64,000 bases of DNA, taken from assembly GCA_964607675.1 (NCBI GenBank), contig CAZSLC010000002.1:50778-114777 (forward strand), in the 5' to 3' direction. Made by a program: the position numbers and the translations under genes. The stretch's first letter is position 1. Every line of letters starts with the position of its first letter. This document shows, in pieces, positions 7,745-17,263 of the stretch. Under the pieces are notes generated by a model. That model was not told the origin of the DNA. It saw only the letters and a list, made by a program, of their open reading frames with translations, and did not search any database. Source of the DNA: CAZSLC01 sp964607675 (lineage in GTDB: Bacteria; Bacteroidota; Bacteroidia; Bacteroidales; UBA932).

Positions 7745-10678
7745 TTTTCTCTTTACTTGTATTATGGTGTATGCTTCAATGATATCTCCAACTTTAATGT
7801 CGTTGTATCCTTCAACATTTAAACCGCAGTCAAACCCACTCTGAACCTCCTTGACATCATCTTTAAATCTTTTTAGTGAACCTAAGAGACCTTCATAGAT
7901 CACAATCCCGTCTCTTATGACTCTAACTTTGTTGCTTCTTGTTAACTTACCCTCTTTGACCATGCAGCCTGCAACAGTTCCGACTTTGTTGATTTTATAT
8001 ATTTCGCGAACTTCTGCAGATGATGTGACTTCTTCTTTCTCTTCGGGTGCAAGCATCCCTTCTATCCCGCTCTTCACTTCATTTATTGCGTCATAGATTA
8101 TTGAGTAGAGTCTGATTTCGATTTCTTCTTTCTCAGCGAGCTTCCTTGCACTGGCAGATGGCCTTACCTGGAATCCTATGACTATTGCATTGGATGCTGC
8201 TGCAAGAAGAATATCTGTTTCTGAAATGGCTCCTACTGCTTTGTGGATTACATTGACATGTATTTCTTCGGTAGAAAGCTTGATGAGGGAGTCGGATAGT
8301 GCCTCTATAGAACCATCGACGTCTCCTTTTACAATGATGTTCAATTCTTGGAAATTACCAATTGCAATTCTCCTTCCTATTTCTTCAAGGGTGATGTGCT
8401 TTTGTGTTCTAAGACCTTGAATACGTATTAGTTGTTCTCTTTTGTTTGCCAAATCTTTAGCCTCTTTTTCATCTTCGAGGATGTTGAATGTTTCTCCTGC
8501 TGTTGGTGCTCCGTTTAACCCTAATACTGATACAGGAGTGGATGGCCCTGCCTCCTCGATTTTTTGACCTCTTTCATTGAACATTGCCTTGACTCTACCA
8601 GTGTAACTTCCGCAAAGCATGATGTCTCCAGTATGTAGTGTCCCGTTTTGAACAAGGATGGTGGCAAGATAGCCCCTTCCTTTGTCAAGTGAAGATTCAA
8701 TAACTGTACCTACTGCCCTCTTGTTTGGGTTGGCTTTTAATTCAAGAAGATCCGTTTCTAATAGCACTTTTTCAAGCAATTTATCAATATTGACCCCTTT
8801 TTTTGCAGATATTTCTTGACATTGATATTTTCCTCCCCAATCTTCGACGAGGATGTTCATGTTGGCAAGTTGTTCTCTAATCCTATCTGGATTGGCACCC
8901 TGTTTGTCAATTTTATTAATGGCAAATACCATATGTACACCTGCTGCTTGTGCGTGGTTGATTGCTTCTATTGTCTGAGGCATGATGGCGTCATCTGCTG
9001 CTACTATGATAATAGCTAAATCTGTTAATTTGGCACCACGTGCGCGCATGGCGGTGAAGGCTTCGTGACCAGGGGTGTCTAAAAATGTTATTCTTTTTCC
9101 TGTTGAGAGTTTGACATTATATGCTCCAATGTGTTGAGTGATTCCACCCGCTTCACCTGCAATTACATTACTATTTCTAATCTGGTCAAGGAGTGATGTT
9201 TTACCATGGTCAACGTGCCCCATCACTGTAATGACTGGAGGTCTTGGCAGGAGGTCTTCTTCTTGATCAGGTTCCTCAGGAATTGCACTGTCTATTTCTG
9301 CAGTAGTGAATTCAATTTTGTAGCCAAATTCTTCTGCCACAAGTACAAGTGCTTCTGCATCAAGCCTTTGATTGATCGAAACCATTAATCCAAGATTCAT
9401 GCAAGCTTCGATGACTTTAGTCACAGGAGAGTTCATCATAATTGCCAACTCATTTACTGTTACAAATTCTGTGACTTTTAAAACATTGTTAGTGAGCTCT
9501 TGCATTTCAATCTCTTCTTGCATCTTTTGTGAAAAGAGCTCTCTCTTCTCTTTACGATGCTTAGCTCCTTTGGTCTTACCTTTATTCTCGGTCATTCGAG
9601 CGTAGGTGTCCTTTATTTGTTTTTGAACTTCATCCTCAGCAATTTCCGTGTGTACAGGTTTAAATCTATCCTTTCTGTTTCTCTTTCCACCTTGTTGATT
9701 ATTGTTCTGATTGGTGGTGTTCCTGTTATTATTGTTGGAATTTCTGTTACTATTATTGTTGGAGTTCCTGTTATTGTTATTGTTCTGATTATTTGGAGCT
9801 CCTCCTCTCCTGTTGTTATTTGGATTGTCAGTTTTCTTCTGTTCAGAATTTACATCTACTTTTTGTTTATGTATTCTTTCTCTCTTGCCTTTGTTTTTGT
9901 CGTTTTTGGAAGAGGGCTTTCTGTCGAATTGTGACAAATCCATGGTTCCACTGATCTTCGGACCAGCGAATTTTGGAAACACTGTGTCAATGTGTTCAAT
10001 TACTTGTTTTTCAGGAATATTTTCTCCTTTCTCTTCTTTAGCAATATTAGGCTTCTCTGATACTATCTTCACTTGGTTAGTCTCTTTCTTATCGGTTGTG
10101 GTAAATATTTTGGCAGGTTCTGGAACTGGGGTTTTAATTTGTTCGGGAATGGTCTCAAGAACATGTTCAGGTACTGGTTTTGGGGTTGGTTCGGGAGTTG
10201 ATTTGATAGGTTCACGGGGTGGTTCTGCTGCTGGGGTTGGGGTAGAAATGGGTTTATGAGTTGGCTTTTCTAAATCTATTTTGCCAATAACTTTTATTTC
10301 ATTTTTAATGTGAATTTCTTCGGGAACATACACTTCTTCTTTTGCTTTTGTAGGAGCAGGCTGATGAGTGATCCCTTTGGGAGAGACATTTTTAATAAGA
10401 ACTTCTTCTACATTCTCTTCCTCCTTATTGGCATTGTGGCTTGATTCAGACTCAGTAATATCTTTTACTGTGAGTGCTACTTTTTTAGATAGCTCTTTGA
10501 TAATCTGTTCGTTGCCAAATTCTTTTTGTACCAAACTATAGGCATCGGAACTGATTTTAGAACTTGGATTGTGTTCTACCTCAATTCCCTTCTTTTTCAA
10601 GAAATCAACAAGTGTCCCCATCCCAATGTTGAATTCTTTAAGTACTTTTGCTATTCTAATATTCTCTTGACCTGTCAT
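7739..10678 (-). CDS. infB: Translation initiation factor IF-2
   Basis: IF-2 is the GTPase that places initiator tRNA on the 30S subunit and promotes subunit joining. In this 979-residue protein an IF2_N-like domain at residues 5-50 is followed by a long low-complexity linker (about 60-390): Pro/Glu/Thr-rich first, then strongly Asn/Arg-rich at about 285-340. A second IF2_N module follows at about 395-450. The G domain has GHVDHGKT near residue 488, DTPGHEAF and NKIDK, then beta-barrel domains II-IV to the end. It is the last gene of the rimP-nusA-infB operon, 26 bases after nusA. The Asn-rich tract is unusually pure and may vary in length between strains. Confidence 0.97.
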   Translation of the reverse strand: MTGQENIRIAKVLKEFNIGMGTLVDFLKKKGIEVEHNPSSKISSDAYSLVQKEFGNEQIIKELSKKVALTVKDITESESSHNANKEEENVEEVLIKNVSPKGITHQPAPTKAKEEVYVPEEIHIKNEIKVIGKIDLEKPTHKPISTPTPAAEPPREPIKSTPEPTPKPVPEHVLETIPEQIKTPVPEPAKIFTTTDKKETNQVKIVSEKPNIAKEEKGENIPEKQVIEHIDTVFPKFAGPKISGTMDLSQFDRKPSSKNDKNKGKRERIHKQKVDVNSEQKKTDNPNNNRRGGAPNNQNNNNNRNSNNNSNRNSNNNNRNTTNQNNNQQGGKRNRKDRFKPVHTEIAEDEVQKQIKDTYARMTENKGKTKGAKHRKEKRELFSQKMQEEIEMQELTNNVLKVTEFVTVNELAIMMNSPVTKVIEACMNLGLMVSINQRLDAEALVLVAEEFGYKIEFTTAEIDSAIPEEPDQEEDLLPRPPVITVMGHVDHGKTSLLDQIRNSNVIAGEAGGITQHIGAYNVKLSTGKRITFLDTPGHEAFTAMRARGAKLTDLAIIIVAADDAIMPQTIEAINHAQAAGVHMVFAINKIDKQGANPDRIREQLANMNILVEDWGGKYQCQEISAKKGVNIDKLLEKVLLETDLLELKANPNKRAVGTVIESSLDKGRGYLATILVQNGTLHTGDIMLCGSYTGRVKAMFNERGQKIEEAGPSTPVSVLGLNGAPTAGETFNILEDEKEAKDLANKREQLIRIQGLRTQKHITLEEIGRRIAIGNFQELNIIVKGDVDGSIEALSDSLIKLSTEEIHVNVIHKAVGAISETDILLAAASNAIVIGFQVRPSASARKLAEKEEIEIRLYSIIYDAINEVKSGIEGMLAPEEKEEVTSSAEVREIYKINKVGTVAGCMVKEGKLTRSNKVRVIRDGIVIYEGLLGSLKRFKDDVKEVQSGFDCGLNVEGYNDIKVGDIIEAYTIIQVKRKL

Positions 10679-10704
10679 ATTTATTCCCCCATTTTTATTA
10701 TTAA

Positions 10705-11928
10705 TTATTCAAATTCTGAACGAAGTATTTTTTGTACCTCTTTCGCTGTCTCCTCTTCGAGATCTGCTCTTTTTACCAATTCATCAACAGATAGTGCAAG
10801 TACGCTTTTGGCTGTATCGCACCCAATTGCTTTAAGTGCCTCAATAATCCATCCATCAATTACATCAGAAAATTCTGTTAAGAAGACATCTTCTTCGTCA
10901 ACTTCTCTGAATACATCTATATTGTATCCAACCAGTTGACTTGCAAGTTTGATATTGCTGCCACCTTTTCCAATGGCTAATGATACCTCGTTTGGTTGTA
11001 GGTAAACAGTTATGCTCTTCTCATCTTCATTAATTTTGATTGACGATGTTTTAGCTGGGCTGAGTGCCCTTTGGATTAATAGTTGAGTATTTGTGGTCCA
11101 GTTGATTATATCTATATTTTCATTTCTTAATTCTCTGACGATACCGTGTATTCTTGATCCTTTTACCCCTACGCAAGCTCCAACAGGATCGATTCTTTCG
11201 TCATATGATTCGACTGCAACTTTTGCCCTTTCGCCAGGGATTCTGACCACTTTCTTTATAGTGATGAGACCATCAAAAATTTCAGGGACCTCTTGTTCGA
11301 ATAGTCTTTCAAGGAACATCGGCGATGTACGTGAAAGGGTGATGATAGGGGTGTTGTTTTTCATTTCTACTTTAAGAATAACAGCCCTTGTAGTATCCCC
11401 TTTGCGAAAGAAATCTGATGGTATTTGTTCAGTCTTTGGGAGAATTAATTCATTTCCCTCTTCATCCATTATTAGGACCTCTTTTTTCCATACCTGGTAA
11501 ACTTCTCCAACAAATATTTCCCCTATTCTGTCACGATATTTATTGAAAAGATTCCCTTTTTCTATATCCATGATTTTGCCAGAGAGATTCTGTCTGATGT
11601 TTAAAATACCTCTTCTCCCAAAATCAGCTAATTTAACCTCTTCAACATATTCTTCGCCAATTTCGTAGGAGTCATCAATTTTTTTCACCTCTTCAATTGA
11701 TATTTGGGTATTGGGATCCTCTACCACTTCTACAACCTCGCGATTGCGCCAAATCTCAAAGTCACCCTTGTCTATATTGATAATGATGTCAAAATTGTCT
11801 GCTGTACCATACATTCTTGCAAGCTGAGTGCGAAATATATCTTCTAAAACACTCATCATTGTTGGTCTGTCGATGTTTTTTAGATCCTTAAATTCAGCAA
11901 ATGTGCCACTTAGGTTTAAACCTTCCAT
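10705..11928 (-). CDS. nusA: Transcription termination/antitermination factor NusA
   Basis: NusA binds RNA polymerase and nascent RNA and modulates pausing, termination and antitermination. The 407 residues comprise the N-terminal polymerase-binding domain (1 to about 130), an S1 domain (about 135-200, [16 protein letters not shown]) and KH1/KH2 with [15 protein letters not shown] and [14 protein letters not shown] short acidic C-terminal helix-hairpin region follows instead of the two AR repeats seen in gammaproteobacteria, which is normal for Bacteroidota. It lies 20 bases after the rimP stop. The operon leader hairpin upstream of rimP may let NusA influence its own expression, an inference from E. 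coli precedent. Confidence 0.96.
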   Translation of the reverse strand: MEGLNLSGTFAEFKDLKNIDRPTMMSVLEDIFRTQLARMYGTADNFDIIINIDKGDFEIWRNREVVEVVEDPNTQISIEEVKKIDDSYEIGEEYVEEVKLADFGRRGILNIRQNLSGKIMDIEKGNLFNKYRDRIGEIFVGEVYQVWKKEVLIMDEEGNELILPKTEQIPSDFFRKGDTTRAVILKVEMKNNTPIITLSRTSPMFLERLFEQEVPEIFDGLITIKKVVRIPGERAKVAVESYDERIDPVGACVGVKGSRIHGIVRELRNENIDIINWTTNTQLLIQRALSPAKTSSIKINEDEKSITVYLQPNEVSLAIGKGGSNIKLASQLVGYNIDVFREVDEEDVFLTEFSDVIDGWIIEALKAIGCDTAKSVLALSVDELVKRADLEEETAKEVQKILRSEFE

Positions 11929-11948
11929 TATTGTTAATTATTAAATTA

Positions 11949-12185
11949 TTATATTTCTTTACCTGATGAGCTGACAGTAAGAGAAAAATCTTCCTTATCT
12001 CTGTCCAATTTTGATTCAATATATCTGCTTAAATTAACGCAATCTTCTATGTTTGCGTTTCTACCAGGGGTGTCAAAATAGACTTTAATGTTATTAGCCT
12101 TGTTTATTTTAACATCAACAAGAACAATATCCCTATCTGAACAATATTCAGTGGCAATTCCTTCGATAATCTCTTTTTCTATCAT
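11949..12185 (-). CDS. rimP: Ribosome maturation factor RimP, N-terminal domain only
   Basis: The 78 residues match the RimP N-terminal alpha/beta domain: [20 protein letters not shown], then the cysteine-containing helix [16 protein letters not shown], and the strand [13 protein letters not shown] where full-length proteins read VSSPG. RimP assists 30S assembly; typical proteins are about 150 residues with a C-terminal SH3-like barrel. Here a TAA stop follows the SSG motif, and nusA begins 20 bases later, so the second domain is absent rather than frameshifted. The syntenic position in front of nusA-infB supports the identity. Whether the short form works alone is unknown. Confidence 0.8.
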   Translation of the reverse strand: MIEKEIIEGIATEYCSDRDIVLVDVKINKANNIKVYFDTPGRNANIEDCVNLSRYIESKLDRDKEDFSLTVSSSGKEI

Positions 12186-12195
12186 TGTTTACATA

Positions 12196-12225
12196 TTAAA
12201 AAAACAAGGGGACAGCCGTCCCCTT
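12196..12225 (-). terminator. Terminator-like hairpin in the rimP-nusA-infB leader
   Basis: On the minus strand an eight-base stem AAGGGGAC/GTCCCCTT closes a GGCT tetraloop and is followed by GTTTTTTT. It lies between the predicted promoter and the rimP ATG at 12185, so it would act in the leader of the operon, as an attenuator. The hairpin core is 12206-12225 and the T-run is 12198-12205. Confidence 0.6.
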
Positions 12226-12241
12226 TTCCTCTTTTCTGGCA

Positions 12242-12273
12242 CAAAAGTACAAATATTATATATATATCGCAAA
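12242..12273 (-). promoter_or_regulatory. Promoter of the rimP-nusA-infB operon
   Basis: On the minus strand TTTG (12270-12273) is separated by 20 bases from TACTTTTG (12242-12249), a close match to the Bacteroidota TTTG/TAnnTTTG arrangement. The predicted start is near 12236, about 50 bases before the rimP ATG. Confidence 0.6.
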
Positions 12274-12314
12274 AAAATGTTTCCTTTGCAAATTATTTAT
12301 TACAGTGGGTAAGA

Positions 12315-13304
12315 ATGGAATTATCAGCAAAAATAATAGCAGAACACCTTTCAGGTCAGATAATAGGTGATCCAGAGGTTAAGGTTTCTTCTGTTACAAA
12401 AATAGAACAAGGAAAAGAGGGCTCTCTGTGCTTTTTAGCTAATCCTAAGTATGAGCACTATCTTTACACATGTGAAGCAAGTATCATTTTAGTAAATAAG
12501 AATTTTGAGTTAAAGTCTGATGTTAAACCAACAATAATTCTTGTGGATAACGCTTATGAAGCAGTTGCTTCATTGCTCGATTTACTTAATAAATTAAAAT
12601 CTCAAAGGAAGAGGGGACGTGCGTTGTCTGCTTATATAGCTTTTTCATCAAAATTAGGAAAAAATGTCTATGTAGGGTCTCATGCTTATATAGGAAAAAA
12701 ATCAAAAATTGGTAAGGATACCCAAATATATCCTCAGGTATATGTTGGGGATTTCGTTGAGATAGGTGCCAATTGCACAATTTACCCAGGGGTGAAAATA
12801 TATTCTGGCTGCAAGATAGGTAATGATTGTATTATTCATTCCAATGTAGTGATTGGTTCTGATGGATTCGGATTTGCCCCACTTGAGGATGGTACTTACA
12901 AAAAAATACCTCAGACAGGAGTTGTGGAAATAGGAGATTGTTGTGAAATAGGTGCAAATACAGTTGTTGATAGAGCAACCATGGGGGCAACTGTAATAGA
13001 GAAGGGTGTAAAGATTGATAATTTGATTCAAATAGCCCATAATGTCGTCATTGGAGAGAATACAGTTATAGCCGCCCAAAGTGGAGTGGCAGGATCTGCC
13101 AAAATTGGGAAGAATTGTGTGATAGGGGGGCAGGTTGGAATAGCAGGCCACCTTACCATACCTGATAAGACAAGTATAGCTGCTCAAAGTGGAGTTATGG
13201 GAAGTGTTAAAAAAAGTGGTACAGTAATAATGGGATCTCCTGCCTTTGACTATAAAGACTACATTAAATGTTATGCTGTTTTCAAAAAATTATATAAAAA
13301 ATAG
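12315..13304 (+). CDS. lpxD: UDP-3-O-acylglucosamine N-acyltransferase
   Basis: LpxD adds the N-linked 3-hydroxyacyl chain in lipid A synthesis. This 329-residue protein has an N-terminal uridine-binding domain (about 1-95, [29 protein letters not shown]). A left-handed beta-helix of hexapeptide repeats spans about 105-300, with the active-site histidine segment [13 protein letters not shown], and a short helix closes the C-terminus. The gene begins the rightward lpxD-lpxC-lpxA-wbqC group and is divergent from rimP. The lpxC -7 box begins on the base after its stop codon. Confidence 0.95.
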   Translation: MELSAKIIAEHLSGQIIGDPEVKVSSVTKIEQGKEGSLCFLANPKYEHYLYTCEASIILVNKNFELKSDVKPTIILVDNAYEAVASLLDLLNKLKSQRKRGRALSAYIAFSSKLGKNVYVGSHAYIGKKSKIGKDTQIYPQVYVGDFVEIGANCTIYPGVKIYSGCKIGNDCIIHSNVVIGSDGFGFAPLEDGTYKKIPQTGVVEIGDCCEIGANTVVDRATMGATVIEKGVKIDNLIQIAHNVVIGENTVIAAQSGVAGSAKIGKNCVIGGQVGIAGHLTIPDKTSIAAQSGVMGSVKKSGTVIMGSPAFDYKDYIKCYAVFKKLYKK

Positions 13305-13312
13305 TATATTTG
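13305..13312 (+). promoter_or_regulatory. Candidate internal -7 box before lpxC
   Basis: TATATTTG is a full TAnnTTTG match that begins directly after the lpxD stop and ends 19 bases before the lpxC ATG. lpxC may therefore have its own promoter. No good -33 element is seen. Confidence 0.4.
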
Positions 13313-13331
13313 CAGAATAAAGATACCAAAG

Positions 13332-14252
13332 ATGTTAGATAACCAAAAAACGATAAAAAAGAGTTATAATTTTGTTGGAAAAGGACTTCATACTGGATTG
13401 CAAGTAAATATGACATTGCTCCCTTCTAATCCCAATACCGGCATCCGTTTCTTAAGAAAAGATATATCAAATGATTCATATATTGAGGCTGTTGCAGATT
13501 ATGTGACATATACAGAGAGGGGAACTACTCTTGAAAAAGGAGAGATAAGGGTATCTACTATTGAGCACCTACTTGCAACGTTTGTTGGAATGGGGGTGGA
13601 TAACGCAATAGTGGAATTAAATGCTCCAGAGGCTCCGATATTGGATGGTAGTGCCAAACCATATGTTGAAGCTATATCCAAAGATGGGCTTGAGGATCAG
13701 GGAGTTCCAAGGAAATATTTTGTAATAAAAGATAGAATTGATTATAAAGACCCCAAATCTGGTGCTGAGTTGACAATACTCCCGTCAGATGATTACTCGA
13801 TAGATGTTACCATTGATTACAATTCCAAAGTGTTAGGTGTTCAGACTGCTGCCTTTTCCAAAGAGGTTGATTTTGCAAAGGATATTGCCCCATGCAGAAC
13901 CTTTGTCTTTTTTCATGAATTGGAGTTTTTGTTCAAGCACAATCTTATCAAAGGTGGTGATTTGGAGAATGCAATAGTGATTGTTGAGCATCCTGTTCCA
14001 CAAGAAGAACTTGATAGAATGGCTGCTCTGTTCAATGTCTCTTCAATAAAAAGGGTCCCTGAAGGGTACTTGAGTAATATCAGTTTGAGATTTGAGAATG
14101 AGTGCGCAAGACACAAGTTGTTGGATGTTATTGGAGATTTTGCCCTCATTGGGTTTAGAATGAAGGCTAAAGTAGTAGCAAATAAATCAGGACACGGAAT
14201 TAATACATCTGTAGCAAAAATTATCAGAGAAAAAGCATTAAAAAACAATTAA
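13332..14252 (+). CDS. lpxC: UDP-3-O-acyl-N-acetylglucosamine deacetylase (stand-alone)
   Basis: LpxC is the zinc deacetylase that commits precursor to lipid A. The 306 residues show the N-terminal VGKGLHTG motif, the first zinc/catalytic segment STIEHLLATFVG, and the second half with HKLLDVIGDFALIG (His and Asp zinc ligands) and the C-terminal GHG histidine. The protein ends directly after the LpxC fold (KIIREKALKNN), and lpxA begins eight bases later. In most Bacteroidota LpxC is fused to FabZ and is about 460 residues, so this is an unfused form. The reading frame shows no sign of a frameshift at the join. Confidence 0.95.
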   Translation: MLDNQKTIKKSYNFVGKGLHTGLQVNMTLLPSNPNTGIRFLRKDISNDSYIEAVADYVTYTERGTTLEKGEIRVSTIEHLLATFVGMGVDNAIVELNAPEAPILDGSAKPYVEAISKDGLEDQGVPRKYFVIKDRIDYKDPKSGAELTILPSDDYSIDVTIDYNSKVLGVQTAAFSKEVDFAKDIAPCRTFVFFHELEFLFKHNLIKGGDLENAIVIVEHPVPQEELDRMAALFNVSSIKRVPEGYLSNISLRFENECARHKLLDVIGDFALIGFRMKAKVVANKSGHGINTSVAKIIREKALKNN

Positions 14253-14259
14253 TAATAAT

Positions 14260-15054
14260 ATGCAAAATTCGACAATTCACCCCAAAGCCAAAATTGGTAA
14301 TAATGTCAAAATCGAGCCATATTCTTTCATATCAGAAAATGTTGAAATAGGGGAAGGAACATGGATTGGACCACATGTGACGATATTTGATTATGTGAAA
14401 ATAGGTAAAAATTGTAAAATATTTCCAGGAGCTGTTATCGGAGCTATCCCTCAAGATTTGAAATTTGATGGGGAAGTGACCTATGTCGAAATTGGGGACA
14501 ATACGGTTATTAGGGAGTGTGCTACAATAAACCGTGGAACTGCTGCCAGTGGAAAGGGTAAAACGGTTGTGGGATCAAACTGCCTTTTGATGTCCTATAC
14601 ACATGTGGCTCATGATTGTCGTCTTGGTGACCATGTAATAATGGTCAGTTATGTGGGGATAGCAGGTGAAACAGATGTTGATGATTGGGCAATAATAGGT
14701 GGCTCATCCGTAGCACATCAATTCTCGAAAATAGGGGCACATGCCATGGTTTCAGGTGGATCTCTTATCTCTAAAGATATACCTCCGTATGCACTTGCTG
14801 GGAGACGCCCAATCTCTTTCTGTGGGATTAATATTGTGGGGTTGAGGAGAAGAGGATTTACAAATGAACAAATAGAGAGGATAAAAGATATATATAAAGT
14901 GCTGTATAGTAGTGGAATGAATAGAACAGACGCTTGTAATGCACTCGATGAAAAATACCCAGACTCTCCTGAGAAAGATATAATTGTTAATTTCGTAAGA
15001 AACTCTAAGAGAGGAATTATCAAGTTTTCTCACGAACCATTAGATGAAGAATAG
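14260..15054 (+). CDS. lpxA: Acyl-ACP:UDP-N-acetylglucosamine O-acyltransferase
   Basis: LpxA performs the first step of lipid A synthesis. The 264-residue protein is a left-handed beta-helix of hexapeptide repeats from residue 4 to about 190 (KIGNNVKIEPYS, VEIGEGTWIGPHV). It includes the catalytic histidine in THVAHDCRLGDH and the ALAGRRPISFCGINIVGLRRRGF segment leading into the C-terminal helical domain. Size and order are standard. It sits after lpxC and overlaps the WbqC-like gene by 11 bases, so translation is probably coupled. Confidence 0.96.
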   Translation: MQNSTIHPKAKIGNNVKIEPYSFISENVEIGEGTWIGPHVTIFDYVKIGKNCKIFPGAVIGAIPQDLKFDGEVTYVEIGDNTVIRECATINRGTAASGKGKTVVGSNCLLMSYTHVAHDCRLGDHVIMVSYVGIAGETDVDDWAIIGGSSVAHQFSKIGAHAMVSGGSLISKDIPPYALAGRRPISFCGINIVGLRRRGFTNEQIERIKDIYKVLYSSGMNRTDACNALDEKYPDSPEKDIIVNFVRNSKRGIIKFSHEPLDEE

Positions 15055-15697
15055 TCCAGCTATATTCAGTAGCGCCTATTTCCCACCTATTGATTACTTT
15101 TCTGCTTTGCTCTCTGGTAAAATTGTTTTCTTAGAGGGGATGGAATCCTACCAGAAGCAATCTTATAGAAATAGATGCAGGATTTTTTCTGCTGATGGTG
15201 TGATGGAACTTTCGGTTCCTATTATAAAAGGTAATTTACATCCCAATATTAGGGATGTGAAGATTGATTATTCAAAACCTTGGTTACAGCAGCATAAGCG
15301 GGCTCTTATCTCTTCCTACAACTCTTCTCCATTCTTTGAGTATTATAAAGATGAATTATTTGAAATCTTAGATTCAAAAATTGAATTCCTCTTTGATTTA
15401 AATACTGAGTTGATAGTGAGAATATTAGATGATATGCAAATTGGTAAAGAGATTGTAATAACATCCGATTATATAAATCAATATGGTGAGACGATGGATT
15501 ATAGAGCGACTATCCATCCTAAGAGGGACTCGCCAATTTTTACAGATAATAAAAAGTTGAAACCATATTATCAGATTTTCTCGGATAAATATGGTTTCAA
15601 ACCTAATCTTTCAATTTTGGACCTTCTATTTTGCGAAGGTCCTAATGCCCTCACTTTTCTAATAGACAAGGATGATTTATTAGAACTTAAATCCTAA
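15044..15697 (+). CDS. WbqC-like family protein
   Basis: This 217-residue protein matches the WbqC-like family (PF08889): the N-terminal FSSAYFPPIDYFSALL, the YQKQSYRNRCRIFSADG segment, VPIIKG and the YSKPWLQQHKRALISSYNSSPFFEYY core. Members occur in polysaccharide loci and in Bacteroidota near lipid A or signal-peptidase genes; their catalytic role is not settled. The start overlaps lpxA by 11 bases. The last 18 bases overlap the convergent porin gene. I expect a cytoplasmic protein, since no signal peptide or membrane segment is seen. Confidence 0.8.
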   Translation: MKNSPAIFSSAYFPPIDYFSALLSGKIVFLEGMESYQKQSYRNRCRIFSADGVMELSVPIIKGNLHPNIRDVKIDYSKPWLQQHKRALISSYNSSPFFEYYKDELFEILDSKIEFLFDLNTELIVRILDDMQIGKEIVITSDYINQYGETMDYRATIHPKRDSPIFTDNKKLKPYYQIFSDKYGFKPNLSILDLLFCEGPNALTFLIDKDDLLELKS

Positions 15698-17242
15698 AGA
15701 AAGAAGCAGTTTCCATTTGAGATATTTGCTATCCATGATGGGAACGGTTGGATTGTCAGTATCTAAATACTCTTGGTATAGTGAATATGTCTCCCTTGTG
15801 TAGTTGATTTGTTGTTGATATGCAAGGTCAACGAAAAATCCACCTTTTGAAGCGTAGCCGACACCTAAAGAGGCAAGATGCATCTGATCTTTAAAATTCT
15901 TTTCGGCTTTGTCGTAATAGTTGTAACCAGCTCTGATAGCAAATTGGGGTACGACCTTTACTTCGACACCAGCTCTGATATTATTGGTGGATCTGAAATA
16001 TGTTTTAATATCTTGATTTGTCTCAGAGAAATCTTTTGTATTTCCATAAGAGTCTGCCATTACTATTGATGAGTAATTGGCATTTTCATAATCTACACTT
16101 ACCAAGGCAAACTTACCAAAGGTGTATGCCAATCCTATATTCCATCTGAATGGGGTGGTAATTCTATAGTCGTAAGCTCCGTATGGAGATTTTGCAGATA
16201 AATTCTTATCGGTAAATTGTGCAGTGATACTTTCGCTCCACCTATCAGATAGCCTGAGCCATGTAGGGGTAGATATTGCCCCTCCTAATCGTAGCCCTTT
16301 AATTGGACGATATATCACTCCTGCTTTTATATTGAAACCATATCCTGTCGTATATTGGTCGAAAGAGTGCTCGAAATTTTCAAATCTTGTTTCGAAGTTT
16401 TTAGGGTCTATAGCAGTCTCAGAGTATGATTCGTGGTAGCTGTACCATAGATTTTGGACTGTGAAATTGACTCCGAAAAACAATTTGTCACTCACGTTTC
16501 CTCCAAAATTGAGGGTAATATCTTCAGATGAGCCATATGTCTGACGATAGAAATTTTGTTTAAGAGGCCCACCGATATATAATGTCCTTTCGCCATCCTT
16601 GTCAATAAACTCATTTTCGGTAGCTCCAGCAAATGAATAGCTTGAACCGAGTGTATCAAGAAGCAAAGTGTTCCACGCTAAAATAGATCTCCATGGGGCA
16701 CCAGTATTGTAAAATGGTGCGTCTGGATCACTGCTTGGCATGTCAAGATCATATCCACTAATATTAGATGGCATTGTTGCTGCCACACTTGCAAGCCAAC
16801 TTGTATTTGCCTCCTCCCCATAGGCAGATGTCCTTGAAGTGTAATCGTTGGTTCTATTTATGGTAACGGCAAAATTGAAATTTAGCAGCCCACTTTTCCT
16901 CCCAGTAGAAAAACTACCAACCCATCCTATATTGGAAAGGCCGAACCTTGTATAATTTTGGGTTGAAAGGTTAGAGAGATACATGGTCTTATCGATACTG
17001 TTATCAATAGCAGGAGTAATTACAAATTCAGAATATCTATATACACCTGAAGATGCTGGGTTGATTGGAATTGCACCCATGTCGCCACCAAGTGCTGTAA
17101 AGGCGTTCCCCATACTAAGGGAACGGGCTGTGCCATCATAATGCTGCTTGGAAAATCTCAATGCATCATACATCCCTTGGGCGTTACCTGCAATTGGAAG
17201 CAGGAGCATGAAGGACAATAAAATTGATTTAAATGTATTCAT
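15680..17242 (-). CDS. Outer-membrane beta-barrel protein, OmpP1/FadL/TodX type
   Basis: This 520-residue protein has a Sec signal peptide (residues 1-21, cut after GNA). The mature part begins near the FadL-like hallmark ARSLSMGNAFTALGGDMGAIPINPAS, followed by many alternating amphipathic strands and the C-terminal barrel ending LLLSLGFKF with a terminal aromatic residue. Members of PF03349 take up hydrophobic compounds across the outer membrane. It follows the low-complexity lipoprotein gene by 21 bases on the same strand, so the two are probably co-transcribed. The substrate is unknown. Convergent with the WbqC-like gene. Confidence 0.82.
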   Translation of the reverse strand: MNTFKSILLSFMLLLPIAGNAQGMYDALRFSKQHYDGTARSLSMGNAFTALGGDMGAIPINPASSGVYRYSEFVITPAIDNSIDKTMYLSNLSTQNYTRFGLSNIGWVGSFSTGRKSGLLNFNFAVTINRTNDYTSRTSAYGEEANTSWLASVAATMPSNISGYDLDMPSSDPDAPFYNTGAPWRSILAWNTLLLDTLGSSYSFAGATENEFIDKDGERTLYIGGPLKQNFYRQTYGSSEDITLNFGGNVSDKLFFGVNFTVQNLWYSYHESYSETAIDPKNFETRFENFEHSFDQYTTGYGFNIKAGVIYRPIKGLRLGGAISTPTWLRLSDRWSESITAQFTDKNLSAKSPYGAYDYRITTPFRWNIGLAYTFGKFALVSVDYENANYSSIVMADSYGNTKDFSETNQDIKTYFRSTNNIRAGVEVKVVPQFAIRAGYNYYDKAEKNFKDQMHLASLGVGYASKGGFFVDLAYQQQINYTRETYSLYQEYLDTDNPTVPIMDSKYLKWKLLLSLGFKF

Positions 17243-17263
17243 ATTTGTAAAATTTAATAGGGA

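Noticed and set aside
9557..10259. Plus-strand open frames opposite the infB linker
   Set aside because: They are antisense shadows of the Asn- and Pro-rich linker, with repetitive hydrophobic translations and no start signals.
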